From: Anaerolineales bacterium | GTDB taxonomy: Bacteria; Chloroflexota; Anaerolineae; Anaerolineales; UBA4823 | DNA length: 43,244 nt | Reading direction: 5' to 3' | NCBI GenBank assembly: GCA_025057645.1 | Contig: JANXBJ010000019.1 | Coordinates: 1 to 43,244 of the forward strand | In this document: positions 17,833-26,821 of the stretch, piece after piece | Layout: each line of letters begins with the position of its first letter | How positions within the stretch are numbered: the stretch's first letter is position 1 | The notes under the pieces: generated by a model | The model's database searches: none | Told to the model about the DNA's origin: nothing | Seen by the model: only the letters and a program-made list of their open reading frames with translations | Position numbers and translations under genes: made by a program

Positions 17833-18406
17833 CGCTGCTCTCCTCCCCCCAATGAGGATAATAGGGGTTCTCGATCCCGACACGGGCCAGCATCCTTCCC
17901 ACTAAATGATCGACCACCTCGTCGAGGCTCTTGGGACGAGCATAAAAAGCTGGTACGGGCGGAAACAGGATTGCGCCGCTTTGCGCAGCCAAATCCATGA
18001 GACGCAAATGACCACGATGTAGCGGGGCTTCGCGAACGGCAAGCAGCAGCGGTCGCCCCTCCTTAAGGGTGACATCCGCTGCGCGACTGATCAAATCATC
18101 GGCATAAGAATGGGCAATGGCCGAGAGGGTCTTGATCGAACAGGGGACAACCATCATCCCGCGGGTAGGAAACGAACCCGAAGCAATTGCGGCACCGATA
18201 TCGCGATGGGAATAGCAAACATGCGCCAGTTTTACTACTTCTTCAACCTGCCACTCAGTTTCAGCTCGAATGGTTAACTTAGCGGCCGGCGAAAGGATTA
18301 GGTGGGTTTCAAAGGTCAAAGCTCTTAGCATTTGCAACAGGCGGATGCCCAAAATTACCCCAGAGGCGCCGCTGATTGCCACGATCAAACGCTGGTCAGC
18401 CTTCAT
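17825..18406 (-). CDS. ubiX: UbiX-family flavin prenyltransferase
   Basis: About 193 residues. It attaches a dimethylallyl group to FMN, making the prenylated cofactor used by UbiD-type decarboxylases. Seen: LIVAISGASGVILGIRLL at the N-terminus (FMN phosphate loop), GSFPTRGMMVVPCSIKTL, the conserved Ser/Thr-Cys region, and RPLLLAVREAPLHRGHLRLM in the C-terminal half with the conserved Arg and Glu. The start at 18406 forms an ATGA overlap with the upstream menG/ubiE gene. No ubiD is in the window. The context suggests quinone synthesis. Confidence 0.93.
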   Translation of the reverse strand: MKADQRLIVAISGASGVILGIRLLQMLRALTFETHLILSPAAKLTIRAETEWQVEEVVKLAHVCYSHRDIGAAIASGSFPTRGMMVVPCSIKTLSAIAHSYADDLISRAADVTLKEGRPLLLAVREAPLHRGHLRLMDLAAQSGAILFPPVPAFYARPKSLDEVVDHLVGRMLARVGIENPYYPHWGEESSDG

Positions 18407-19104
18407 CCTTTTCTCCCCCAATGGATGGCAACCGTGCCAAACATGCGGCGGCAGAAACCGACCTGACAAAATCCCACTTTCCGCAGCAGTTCGGCCAACT
18501 CCTCAGCACTTAGGAAGGACTGAGTCGTTTGAGGCAGATAATGATACGCCGCCCCATCTCCGGCGATCCATCGCCCCAAAGCCGGAATGACGAAATTCAA
18601 ATGAAACATAATGAATGGCAAAAGCAAGTTTGGTCGGGGCGGGGTAGTGTCCAGGGACACCCACTTGCCTCCTGTTCTTAACACCCGATACTGCTCACTC
18701 AGGCTTCGTTCCAAGTCCGCAACGTTGCGCAGCAAAAACCCGGAAACGACCGCATCAAAACTTTCACTCGGGAAGGGTAAGCTGAGGGCATCGGCAGCGC
18801 ACCAACGAATTATTGCCGGCTTCCCTCTACGTCCCACTTGCATCATCGGCAGAGCGAAATCGGCAGCCACTACCTGCACAGCCGGCGTATAACGCACCAC
18901 CTCCAGCGCCAGATCGCCGGTGCCGGTTCCCAAATCCAAGACCCGGCCAGACGAAGGAATAGCTGCGCGCTGCACCACCTCCTTGCGCCAGCGCAGGTCT
19001 TGCCCTAGGGTCATCATCCGGTTCAGGCGATCGTAGCGCAAGGCGATCCGACCGAACATCGCCCGCACCAGCAGAGGATTTTTCTCGATCTCAATTCTAC
19101 CCAT
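18403..19104 (-). CDS. menG: Demethylmenaquinone/UbiE-type methyltransferase
   Basis: 233 residues, ubiE/COQ5 family, which C-methylates the quinone ring with SAM in the last step of menaquinone synthesis. Seen: an N-terminal segment IALRYDRLNRMMTLGQDLRW typical of the family, SAM loop VLDLGTGTGDLALEV, then SFDAVVSGFLLRNVADLERS with the conserved FLLRNV. The start at 19104 is taken as the first Met fitting the family; it overlaps the transporter stop by 8 bases and has a weak ribosome site, implying coupling. The frame is open to 19188 but the extra residues are not family-like. UbiE versus MenG cannot be separated by sequence alone. Confidence 0.9.
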   Translation of the reverse strand: MGRIEIEKNPLLVRAMFGRIALRYDRLNRMMTLGQDLRWRKEVVQRAAIPSSGRVLDLGTGTGDLALEVVRYTPAVQVVAADFALPMMQVGRRGKPAIIRWCAADALSLPFPSESFDAVVSGFLLRNVADLERSLSEQYRVLRTGGKWVSLDTTPPRPNLLLPFIMFHLNFVIPALGRWIAGDGAAYHYLPQTTQSFLSAEELAELLRKVGFCQVGFCRRMFGTVAIHWGRKG

Positions 19105-21103
19105 CGAGAGCCCGTAAAAAGGCAGCATCCTCTGCCTCTGCCACTTTCCGTCCTTCCTCCACGTTGACCGCAGCCAGGAGCAAACCACCTATGATAAAAA
19201 AGGCGATGATCGAAAGAATGGCCGGGCGACTGCTGCCGAAAATCGCACCCGCTGCGGCGAAGAACAGCGGTCCGATCATCGCCGAGAACTTCTCCATCAC
19301 TCCGAACAAGCCAAAGAATTCTCCACTCTTGGAAGCGGGGGAGAGATAGGCATACAAACTGCGGCTGAGCGCTTGGCTGCCTCCCTGAACAATAGACACC
19401 ATCCATGCTAGGAACCAGAACTCAATTGTCGAATTCAAGAAAAACCCCCAAATGGCAATCACGGAATAAACCAAGAGCGAGAGAAGGATGCTCCGCTTGG
19501 TGTCAAGGTGTCGAACTAAATCCCCAAACAGGCGATTGCCCAGTAAAGCAGCTAAGCCCAAACCCACCAACTCGATTGCCAAAATAATCCCCAAGATCAT
19601 CAAGAGATTATTCTCCCGGGCCGGAGGCAGCACCTCAATCGAGACCAACGCAATCGTCATCGCATGCGGGGCAGGATATTTCTTGCTGTCGTTGACAAGC
19701 TCGAGCAAGTGTTCTCCCGGAGAGTCGGCAACAATGATGCGGCTGACATCGTAGCGAACCGAAGGGCTGTATCCATCAATTTCCAGCGGCTTCCCTGTAT
19801 CTGGGTCGAGATAGGGCTCTCCATTTAGGAGAACCCTCCAAGTGCCATGGTCAGGTCCGGTGCTGTGAAGAATACGCGCTTTCTGCCCGTTGAAGCGCAA
19901 CTGCACTCGCGCTGTACTATCCTTCGCTTTGGCATAGACCAAGTCTCGATCCAGCCCCGCCTGGCGTGCCGGGACGGTCTCAATCGTCCAATCACCGATC
20001 AGCTTGATTGCTTCGCTCCGGGGGGTGTAAACGCCCTCCCCTACAGCAGTGGCCGTGCTTTGAAAGGGCGGTGGTGGAGCTCCGACCAGATTAGCAGGCA
20101 AAAGCCTCGCCCCACTTATCCCAAGCGCAGGCAAGGCAATCAAATTGAAGAGAATGAAGGCCAAAAAGAACGGTCGGCGACCATCGCCGGCCGTGGGCAA
20201 CCGACCGAAGATCAGGCTGTAGGGAATGCCCACAAACTGAACTAGGAGTAGCGCTAAAATCAACTCTACACTCCCGAAGCCCAACTCCGCCCCGTAGATG
20301 GCAGCCACACCGATAATTGTGCCGATGCCGTCGTTGTAAATCAAGAACGCCAATAAATACATAAACAATTGGCGATACTGGCGAATATCGCGCAGTGTGC
20401 TGGCGAGACGGGCAAAGCTTTCGGAAATCAAATTTTTGAGACGCTCCACCTTCAGAGCAGCTGCAGGGGGTTCGGGCACCCAACGCAAGAGAGGCAAAGA
20501 AAAGACCAACCACCAGGCCGCCACACTGAGGAAAGAAAGCCGTGCCCCCCATGTGCCGGGCAGGAGCTGAATCATCACTACATTGATCGCCAGTAACAGT
20601 CCGCCTCCTAGATACCCCATGGCGTAGCCCCGCGCCGAGACCCGATCCTGATCCTCAGGTCTAGCCACGTGGGCCAAGAGAGCATCGTAGAACACGTTGG
20701 CGCCACTGAATCCAATCCGCCCGATGATCGCCAAGATCGATGCTAGCATCCAATCGCCACTTTCAACGAACACCAAGAGCGCTGTGCCCAGAATTCCCAG
20801 CCCGGCAAAAAAGGCAAGCATCTTCTTTTTGCCGCGCATAATGTCAGAGATGGTGCCGAGGATGGGGGATAGAATCCCGATAATCAAAAGAGAAATGCTT
20901 AGCCCAAGGCTCCAAATCGAAGTCGCTCGCGCTGCAGTGGGCAGGGTTGATCCGGCTACTTGGCTAAAGTAAATGGGCAGAACGGCAGCGAGAATGGTGG
21001 TCGCAAACGCCGAGTTCGCCCAGTCGTACATCGTCCACGCCCAAATGCGGCGGTTGTATTCTTTGACATCCGCAGGATAGTGAGCAACCGTTATTGCAGC
21101 CAT
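19097..21103 (-). CDS. UMF1/Atg22-type MFS transporter with inserted extracellular domain
   Basis: 668 residues, far longer than the usual 400-450 for UMF1 transporters. The core is clear: WTMYDWANSAFATTIL at the N-terminus, YLLAFLIYNDGIGTII after the central loop, SIVQGGSQALSRSLYAYL, and EFFGLFGVMEKFSAMIGPL. After the eighth helix an insert of about 220 residues (about 302-522) contains a hydrophobic helix, a beta-rich soluble region (about 360-495, with RILHSTGPDHGTWRVLLNGE and GEHLLELVND) and a second helix, after which the normal core resumes at LVRHLDTKRSI. The paired helices would put the soluble part outside the cell. The substrate is unknown. First gene of the quinone-linked operon. 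Confidence 0.85.
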   Translation of the reverse strand: MAAITVAHYPADVKEYNRRIWAWTMYDWANSAFATTILAAVLPIYFSQVAGSTLPTAARATSIWSLGLSISLLIIGILSPILGTISDIMRGKKKMLAFFAGLGILGTALLVFVESGDWMLASILAIIGRIGFSGANVFYDALLAHVARPEDQDRVSARGYAMGYLGGGLLLAINVVMIQLLPGTWGARLSFLSVAAWWLVFSLPLLRWVPEPPAAALKVERLKNLISESFARLASTLRDIRQYRQLFMYLLAFLIYNDGIGTIIGVAAIYGAELGFGSVELILALLLVQFVGIPYSLIFGRLPTAGDGRRPFFLAFILFNLIALPALGISGARLLPANLVGAPPPPFQSTATAVGEGVYTPRSEAIKLIGDWTIETVPARQAGLDRDLVYAKAKDSTARVQLRFNGQKARILHSTGPDHGTWRVLLNGEPYLDPDTGKPLEIDGYSPSVRYDVSRIIVADSPGEHLLELVNDSKKYPAPHAMTIALVSIEVLPPARENNLLMILGIILAIELVGLGLAALLGNRLFGDLVRHLDTKRSILLSLLVYSVIAIWGFFLNSTIEFWFLAWMVSIVQGGSQALSRSLYAYLSPASKSGEFFGLFGVMEKFSAMIGPLFFAAAGAIFGSSRPAILSIIAFFIIGGLLLAAVNVEEGRKVAEAEDAAFLRALDG

Positions 21104-21242
21104 GTCTCCACCTTATCTCTATGAGGATTGGAACGAAGTCCGCATTGCGCCTAAGTATAACCGATGAAATCCGCCTTTCCCTCCGATTTGCATTCCCAAC
21201 CGCCGCAATATCTTTTGCACATAGGCTAGGCATTCGCTTCTG

Positions 21243-21251
21243 TGGTATAAT
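21243..21251 (+). promoter_or_regulatory. Extended -10 element upstream of yacL-like gene
   Basis: TGG followed by TATAAT at 21246-21251 fits an extended -10 promoter; no -35 at standard spacing was found. The predicted leader to the gene at 21475 would be over 200 bases. The rest of 21104-21474, a divergent spacer, holds no recognised gene or known riboswitch. Confidence 0.4.
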
Positions 21252-21474
21252 TCCACCGGCACTTATCCTTAGGTTATAGGAGAGTCGGCCTCGGGAGCGT
21301 CCGCGCTTTCTCGCCTGCGCCGTCATCATACCTTTAGCACTTGCACTTATTCCTTCATTCTCCTTCATCGCCTTGCCTTATAGGGGACATCGAGAGAGAA
21401 GGGCAGCTTTGGGATGAACGCAGCGTATGGCTTGAGGCGGACAAACTCGATTTGTTCGTGTCAAGGAGTTACAT

Positions 21475-22551
21475 ATGAGTGTAGAATTTTTCTTCCGCAT
21501 TATCGGAATGATTTTATTTGGCATTTTAGGAGTTTATCTCGGCGAGAGAGTCGCCGATCTGAATGATCCCAGCAATTTACTCTACTATCAGCTTTTGATG
21601 GGTTTGGTCGGAGCGCTAGCCGGCCTGATCCTTACCCCCTTCTTAACGACTCGACCGGTCAAGGCGCTGCGCCTCGTTTTGAGCCGGGTTTCGGTGCAGA
21701 CCTTGCTCGGAGGGCTGATGGGCCTGATGGCCGGGTTGATCATCGCCGCCCTGCTGGCTTTCCCGATTTCACTGCTTCCCGAACCCTTCGGGAACATTTT
21801 GCCTTTCATTGGCGCCCTATTGTTTAGTTACCTGGGGATTATGGTCTTTATCATGCGCCAGAATGAAATCTTTGCCTTGCTCCGCAGTCTCTTGGCTAAA
21901 ACCCCAACTGAACCCTCCCCCTCCGAAGCCCCGCGCACTATTCTCCTGGATACCAGCGTGCTTATTGACGGGCGCATCGCCGATATTGCCCGCACCGGGT
22001 TCCTGATGGGCACCCTCCTTATTCCCAGGTTCGTGCTCAATGAGTTGCAGTTCATCGCCGACTCGCCCGACAGTTTGCGCCGCCAACGCGGCCGACGCGG
22101 TATGGAAGTGCTAGCCCAGCTGCAGAAGAATGCTACTCTTCCGGTGCGCATCAGCGACATCGACGTCGAAGGGGTGCGTGAGGTTGATGATAAGCTGGTC
22201 ATCCTAGCCCGCCAATTACGGGCCCCGATCTTGACCAACGATTACAACCTCAACCGCATTGCAGAACTGCAAGGAGTAGCTGTGCTCAACGTTAATGAAT
22301 TGGCAAATGCAGTCAAGTCGGTGCTCTTGCCTGGCGAAGCCCTGAATGTCAACATCATTCAGGAGGGCAAGGAACCAGGCCAGGGTGTAGGCTATTTGGA
22401 CGACGGAACCATGGTCGTTGTTGAAGATGGACGCGACTTTCTCAACCGGAATGTGTTCGTGATTGTCACCAAAGTGCTCCAAACCGCTGCAGGGCGGATG
22501 ATCTTCGCTCGCTTGGCCGAGAAACACGAAGTCGAAGAATTTCACCGCTAA
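21475..22551 (+). CDS. YacL-like membrane PIN/TRAM-domain protein
   Basis: 358 residues. Four or so membrane helices (about 1-135) precede a PIN nuclease domain (about 155-285; ILLDTSVLIDGRIADI with the first Asp residues, then EVDDKLVILARQL and ILTNDYNLNRIAEL with the later acidic residues). A C-terminal TRAM RNA-binding domain follows (about 285-350; GQGVGYLDDGTMVVVE). This is the layout of B. subtilis YacL. The PIN acidic residues are intact, so RNase activity is plausible though substrates are unknown. AGGAG lies 8 bases before the ATG. The stop overlaps the rlmB start (TAATG). Confidence 0.92.
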   Translation: MSVEFFFRIIGMILFGILGVYLGERVADLNDPSNLLYYQLLMGLVGALAGLILTPFLTTRPVKALRLVLSRVSVQTLLGGLMGLMAGLIIAALLAFPISLLPEPFGNILPFIGALLFSYLGIMVFIMRQNEIFALLRSLLAKTPTEPSPSEAPRTILLDTSVLIDGRIADIARTGFLMGTLLIPRFVLNELQFIADSPDSLRRQRGRRGMEVLAQLQKNATLPVRISDIDVEGVREVDDKLVILARQLRAPILTNDYNLNRIAELQGVAVLNVNELANAVKSVLLPGEALNVNIIQEGKEPGQGVGYLDDGTMVVVEDGRDFLNRNVFVIVTKVLQTAAGRMIFARLAEKHEVEEFHR

Positions 22552-23303
22552 TGACCCCTCGTGAATGGCTCTACGGGCGAAATGCGGTGTGCGAGGCCTT
22601 ACTCGCCCAAAAGCGCACCGCCTACCGCCTGCTGATCGCCGAAACCGCCCAACCGAAAGGCCGCCTAGGCACAATTCTTCACCTCGCCAGCCAGCGAGAG
22701 ATTCCCACCGAGAAAGTCCCAAAATCTGTTCTGGCCCAAGTTCACCCCTCCCATCAAGGGGTCGCTCTCCAGGTGGACCCCTACCCTTACACGGATTTGG
22801 AGGAAATCCTGATCTATACTGCCAGAACAGCATCTCCCCCTTTTCTGCTTATCCTAGACACTTTACAAGACCCCCAAAATTTGGGGGCTGTGATCCGCAC
22901 TGCAGAGGGGGTGGGTGTTCACGGGGTGATTTTGCCTCTCCGCGAGGCCGTCGGCGTTACCCCAGCGGTAGTTAACGCCTCTGCTGGTGCTACTGAGCAC
23001 CTGCGGATCGCCCGAAGCAACCTCGCTCAAGCTATCGAGAGTCTCAAACGACGCAACATTTGGGTCATTGGGCTTGAAGATACGCCCGAAGCACAACCGC
23101 TGGGTCGAATTCCCCTTGAAGGAGCGCTCGCCTTGGTTGTCGGTGGCGAGGGGAGCGGCATCCGCCCTCTCGTACGCCGCGCTTGTGATGTGCTCGCTCG
23201 CTTGCCCATGAAAGGCAAGATTCACTCCTACAACGCCGCTGTGGCCGGATCGATTGCTCTCTACTTAGCAGCCCTAGCCCGAGGCGAGTTTTCCTTTTCT
23301 TGA
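22551..23303 (+). CDS. rlmB: SpoU/RlmB-type RNA 2'-O-ribose methyltransferase
   Basis: 250 residues. The N-terminal substrate-binding domain starts REWLYGRNAVCEALL. The SPOUT catalytic domain has motif 1 ILDTLQDPQNLGAVIRTAE (conserved Asn and Arg), motif 2 LVVGGEGSGIRPLVRR and motif 3 RLPMKGKIHSYNAAVAGSIA. It methylates a ribose 2'-OH in rRNA (G2251 of 23S in RlmB) or tRNA using SAM, forming the SPOUT knot. The exact target is assigned by similarity only. It shares one base with the upstream yacL-like stop and ends 3 bases before a convergent gene. Confidence 0.92.
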   Translation: MTPREWLYGRNAVCEALLAQKRTAYRLLIAETAQPKGRLGTILHLASQREIPTEKVPKSVLAQVHPSHQGVALQVDPYPYTDLEEILIYTARTASPPFLLILDTLQDPQNLGAVIRTAEGVGVHGVILPLREAVGVTPAVVNASAGATEHLRIARSNLAQAIESLKRRNIWVIGLEDTPEAQPLGRIPLEGALALVVGGEGSGIRPLVRRACDVLARLPMKGKIHSYNAAVAGSIALYLAALARGEFSFS

Positions 23304-23306
23304 GGA

Positions 23307-24920
23307 TTAGGGCCTCTCTCCACCTAATCCGATCTCGTGAGGGTGTAAAGCTCTCGACAAAGCGTAGAACACATGGTATTCCCCAATCCAGGCCTCCTTC
23401 CACCTCACCCCTGCGGAGCGAAATTTCGCGGTGAGGTATTCATCCAGCTTCGGATTTCTGGTGGTGATATAGGCAACCCGCTTGCTTTGCGCCACCTTAA
23501 TTGTGTAAGGCAGGTAGCGATCGTCGCGGGGGGTGTAACGTAGGTCGGGATGATAAGGCAAGCGAGGTGAGAAAAGAATTTCCTCTTCGGAGAGGAAAGC
23601 CAAGGGGTAGGCAACCCAATAATTGGTGTATCCTCGAGTCTCCCCATGCTCTCGCAAAAAGCGGATCAACCTCGGCAAGGAACAATGGTCGACCGCTGCA
23701 ACCGGGTCAAACTGGGTGGTCAGACCGGGCGGATAGCGCAAAGCACATTCGATCACGCCCCAGAGATTGAAGAGCGCTACCAGCGCCACCAGACCGACCT
23801 GGAAGCGAACATCTGAAACAAATCTCACGACCATCTCGCCTGCAACAAGCGTAAGAACGATCCAAAGCGGAAGAAAATACCTGCCGGATGGGTCGGCGCC
23901 GAAGGGCGTGCTCACAAAGGCAAGAACAAAGGTTATCGCCACTCCACTGAGCATCCAATGTGCGAGACCGGCCCCTCCGCGCATTAGGAAGCGCACCCAT
24001 AAGCCCAGCACGGCGAACCAAAAGGCCAAAGCCAAGGGTGCCAGCGGTAAAGCTAGCCAGCGGATTTCCCAAGGCGGACGCAGCCCGATAACTACGCTCC
24101 CGCCAAAGAGTACTAGATTGAATCCATTCTCGAACATCCGTTGCAGCCAAGTGGCCTGCGAGATGGCAACCGCAGAGCCGAACAATTCGTTGATCAGTGC
24201 GCCAAATCCCCGCTCAAGCCCATAAAGCCACCACGGCAAGGACGCTCCTAGCGCAGCGAGCACAAAAACCAGCACGGCAAACCCAATTGCCCGGCGATGA
24301 AGCGTTGGACGATGTTGAAAGATGCTCCAAACCAAGCCAAAGAGCACCGGCAGAGTATAAATTCCCGTCAGACCGTGCACCCATAACCCCAAACCCACGC
24401 AGGCACCCAATCCCCCAAACCACTGTAGGGGAGGAAAGAGGCGGTCTTCCAAGCAGCGAAGGATTTTCAGGCCGCAATACAAAATCCCATTGCCGATAAG
24501 CAGTGCTTCTCCATACCCTCCGAGACTGACCGTGGTATAAAGCACAACGTTCACGGTCGGCAGTGCCAGCAACGCTGCGGTATACCACCTGCCGCCAGAG
24601 GACGTAAAGATCAAGGGGATCAACTTGAGAGTAGAGAGCATGACCAGCAGATAAAGAACTGTCTGAACTGCACGAATGACCCAAACCTGAAAGCCGAAGA
24701 GGGCGAACCCGGCTGCGACCAAGAATGCATCCAGGCTCCCCATGTAGGCTTGGCCGTAGAAGAAGAGCGGGCGCTCTCCGTTCAGCAGAATATGGCGCGC
24801 CATTAGTGCTACAATTGCCTCATCGGCGTTAAAGGGAAAACGGTCAAAAAGCAGGAGCATCGCTCTCAATCCTGCGGCGACTCCGAGAAAGATGATCCAA
24901 AGAATCCCCGAAGCTCTCAT
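23307..24920 (-). CDS. GT39-like membrane glycosyltransferase
   Basis: 537 residues, about 11-12 membrane helices. The first outside loop has FPFNADEAIVALMARHILLNGE and FFYGQAYMGSLDAF, with the acidic DE of GT-C glycosyltransferases that use polyprenyl-phosphate sugars. The C-terminal 110 residues or so are soluble and probably outside the membrane. It is related to the dolichyl-phosphate-mannose mannosyltransferase (PMT/ArnT) superfamily; donor and acceptor are not known. It diverges from a second GT-C gene with only 41 bases between them. Confidence 0.8.
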   Translation of the reverse strand: MRASGILWIIFLGVAAGLRAMLLLFDRFPFNADEAIVALMARHILLNGERPLFFYGQAYMGSLDAFLVAAGFALFGFQVWVIRAVQTVLYLLVMLSTLKLIPLIFTSSGGRWYTAALLALPTVNVVLYTTVSLGGYGEALLIGNGILYCGLKILRCLEDRLFPPLQWFGGLGACVGLGLWVHGLTGIYTLPVLFGLVWSIFQHRPTLHRRAIGFAVLVFVLAALGASLPWWLYGLERGFGALINELFGSAVAISQATWLQRMFENGFNLVLFGGSVVIGLRPPWEIRWLALPLAPLALAFWFAVLGLWVRFLMRGGAGLAHWMLSGVAITFVLAFVSTPFGADPSGRYFLPLWIVLTLVAGEMVVRFVSDVRFQVGLVALVALFNLWGVIECALRYPPGLTTQFDPVAAVDHCSLPRLIRFLREHGETRGYTNYWVAYPLAFLSEEEILFSPRLPYHPDLRYTPRDDRYLPYTIKVAQSKRVAYITTRNPKLDEYLTAKFRSAGVRWKEAWIGEYHVFYALSRALHPHEIGLGGERP

Positions 24921-24961
24921 GTCAGGAAGAGATTCTCTCCTAAATTGTATTCCACGAAGCT

Positions 24962-26245
24962 ATGAAGCGTCCTTGCGATCCTCATAGAATAGCTTTAGGA
25001 TTGTTCATCCTGCTTGCTTCTTTTAGCTACTTTGCAGGCTTGCTCAGCGTCCCTTTTCACCCTGATGAACAGACTTACCTTTTCATGAGCGGCGACTTTG
25101 AACGTTTCTTTGCCAATCCAAGTCTACTTTATTGGAATCCAAACCGACTTACCGATCTGCGCCAGAAATACCGCTTGCGCGATGCACCCCTAGCGCGATG
25201 GTTGATCGGAGTCGGCCGCCAATTCGCTCGTGCGCCCGCTCCCGAAGTTGATTGGGATTGGAGTGAGAGCTGGGAGAACAACCGGTCTAACGGAGCCCTT
25301 CCTTCCTTGTCTCTCCTCCTAGTCGGCCGTTGGAGTGTAGCGTTTCTGTTTCCTTTTAGCTTATGGCTAATGTTCCAAGTCGGCAAGTCCATTGGCGGCA
25401 GCCTAAGCGGATGGGTAGCAATGATCTTGCTGTCTGGCCATGCTCTCGTCTTGCTTCACACCCGCCGCGCCATGGCGGAGAGCGGCTTGATCTTTAGCAT
25501 TTTGCTGACCCTATGGGCAATCCAACGATTTGTCGATCACCCCCATTGGCTGGCCATTCCAGCTGCGCTGGCGTTCAACGCTAAACAGTCGGCCGCTCCT
25601 CTGGCTGCCCTATGCTTGGGCATTACACTTATCGCTCCCAAAGAAAACAGTCTCCAAAAACGTCTCTTGCAGGCAACCGTTTACGGGATGCTCTTCGCTC
25701 TTGTGACTCTGGCACTCAACCCCGTTTTGTGGGGTCATCCTATGCGCGCTGCAGTAGCTGCCTGGCGGGAAAGAACAGCTTTGGTCGAGGAGCAAGTCGC
25801 AGCAATCCGAGCAGTCAATCCCGAGTTGGTGTGGGAAAGCTATCCCCGGCGAGCTCTTGGACTGCTTGCCCATTTATACTTCACCAAGCCGGCGATCGCG
25901 GATTTAGAGAACTATCTGGCCGCAACCCAAACCGCCGAAGAGGCCTACTTTGCGAACCCTTTTCATTCCCTATTCCGGAACTTATGGGGCGGGACGATCT
26001 GGTTGTTCTTGAGTATGTTTGGTTTCGTCCTTGCCCTCTTCCAAGAACGCCGGTTCTCGGCGCTGCAACGCCGCCTTGTTTGGCTTCTTATGACAGCAAC
26101 GGTAACTCAAGTGCTTGGGCTGGTGTTTTTCGTCCCTCTCCCTTTTCAACGCTATGTCTTGCCGCTAGTTCCCTTCCAATGCCTATGGGCATCTAAAGGG
26201 GTAGAAGGTTTAGTGCAGTTCTCAAGGGAGTTTCTCAAGAGATAA
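24962..26245 (+). CDS. GT-C membrane glycosyltransferase, PMT-like
   Basis: 427 residues with about ten helices. Near the N-terminus VPFHPDEQTYLF gives the acidic DE of the GT-C active site after the first helix, followed by a long outside loop (about 40-115) with RDAPLARWLIGVGRQF. The middle has TRRAMAESGLIFSILLTLWA, the small-residue helix typical of the family. It would move a sugar from a lipid-linked donor to an extracellular acceptor. Its pairing with the divergent gene at 23307-24920 suggests a cell-surface glycosylation locus, though it may act independently. Confidence 0.8.
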   Translation: MKRPCDPHRIALGLFILLASFSYFAGLLSVPFHPDEQTYLFMSGDFERFFANPSLLYWNPNRLTDLRQKYRLRDAPLARWLIGVGRQFARAPAPEVDWDWSESWENNRSNGALPSLSLLLVGRWSVAFLFPFSLWLMFQVGKSIGGSLSGWVAMILLSGHALVLLHTRRAMAESGLIFSILLTLWAIQRFVDHPHWLAIPAALAFNAKQSAAPLAALCLGITLIAPKENSLQKRLLQATVYGMLFALVTLALNPVLWGHPMRAAVAAWRERTALVEEQVAAIRAVNPELVWESYPRRALGLLAHLYFTKPAIADLENYLAATQTAEEAYFANPFHSLFRNLWGGTIWLFLSMFGFVLALFQERRFSALQRRLVWLLMTATVTQVLGLVFFVPLPFQRYVLPLVPFQCLWASKGVEGLVQFSREFLKR

Positions 26246-26821
26246 CCGCCACAGTCTGGTGAGCGCAGATGTGCCCGTTTGCCCCTGTTCGTAAGTATCC
26301 CAGCTTGTGATGCCACCCCCGCTACGTGCTCCTGCAAAACGCCTGCCCAGTTACTCCGAGTAAACGGGAGAAGCCTTTTCTAAAGAAGTGTCACGTCCAT
26401 CCGGCATGAGAAAAAGTACTGTTCGACAGGACATCCGTTTATTCGTTCCCTATTCGCTAAGACCGTGTCCGCAGCGGCCGATGCCCTCGACCGCCTCACA
26501 CATTCGTTGGCCAGTACTGCGTTGAAGCTGACCAAGAGGTCGAAAAGTGGGTTGGGTGGATTTCACCCGGTGACCATTTTGGAGCAATTTTTAGGATTGA
26601 GCAGCAAAACGCCCCTCTCTTCGCTGCTCTTTCCTGCAATAAGTCACGCAAAAAGAAAATCGGGACTCTTTGAACGATCTCCTTCCCAGCACCCTCTATT
26701 CCCCCTTCCCAAGAATCTGTCCGCCACTAAGCTGAGCTCGGGAAGGGATTGGGGGTGGATTCTCTTATAACCCATAGCTCTTTTGAACAAACCCAACAGC
26801 CATCACAGATTCCACCTCTCA
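26246..26821. other. Intergenic spacer, no recognised gene
   Basis: About 576 bases between the GT-C gene and the secreted propeller gene, both of which end here. Short open frames exist on both strands but none shows a ribosome site or clear family motif. On the minus strand around 26470-26560 a fragment reads NPPNPLFDLLVSFNAVLANE, faintly like part of Cas1, but it is interrupted and isolated. Confidence 0.5.

Noticed and set aside
26440-26620. Minus-strand fragment NPPNPLFDLLVSFNAVLANE faintly similar to part of Cas1
   Set aside because: It is short and interrupted by a stop, the following residues do not match Cas1, and no other cas gene or CRISPR array is present.
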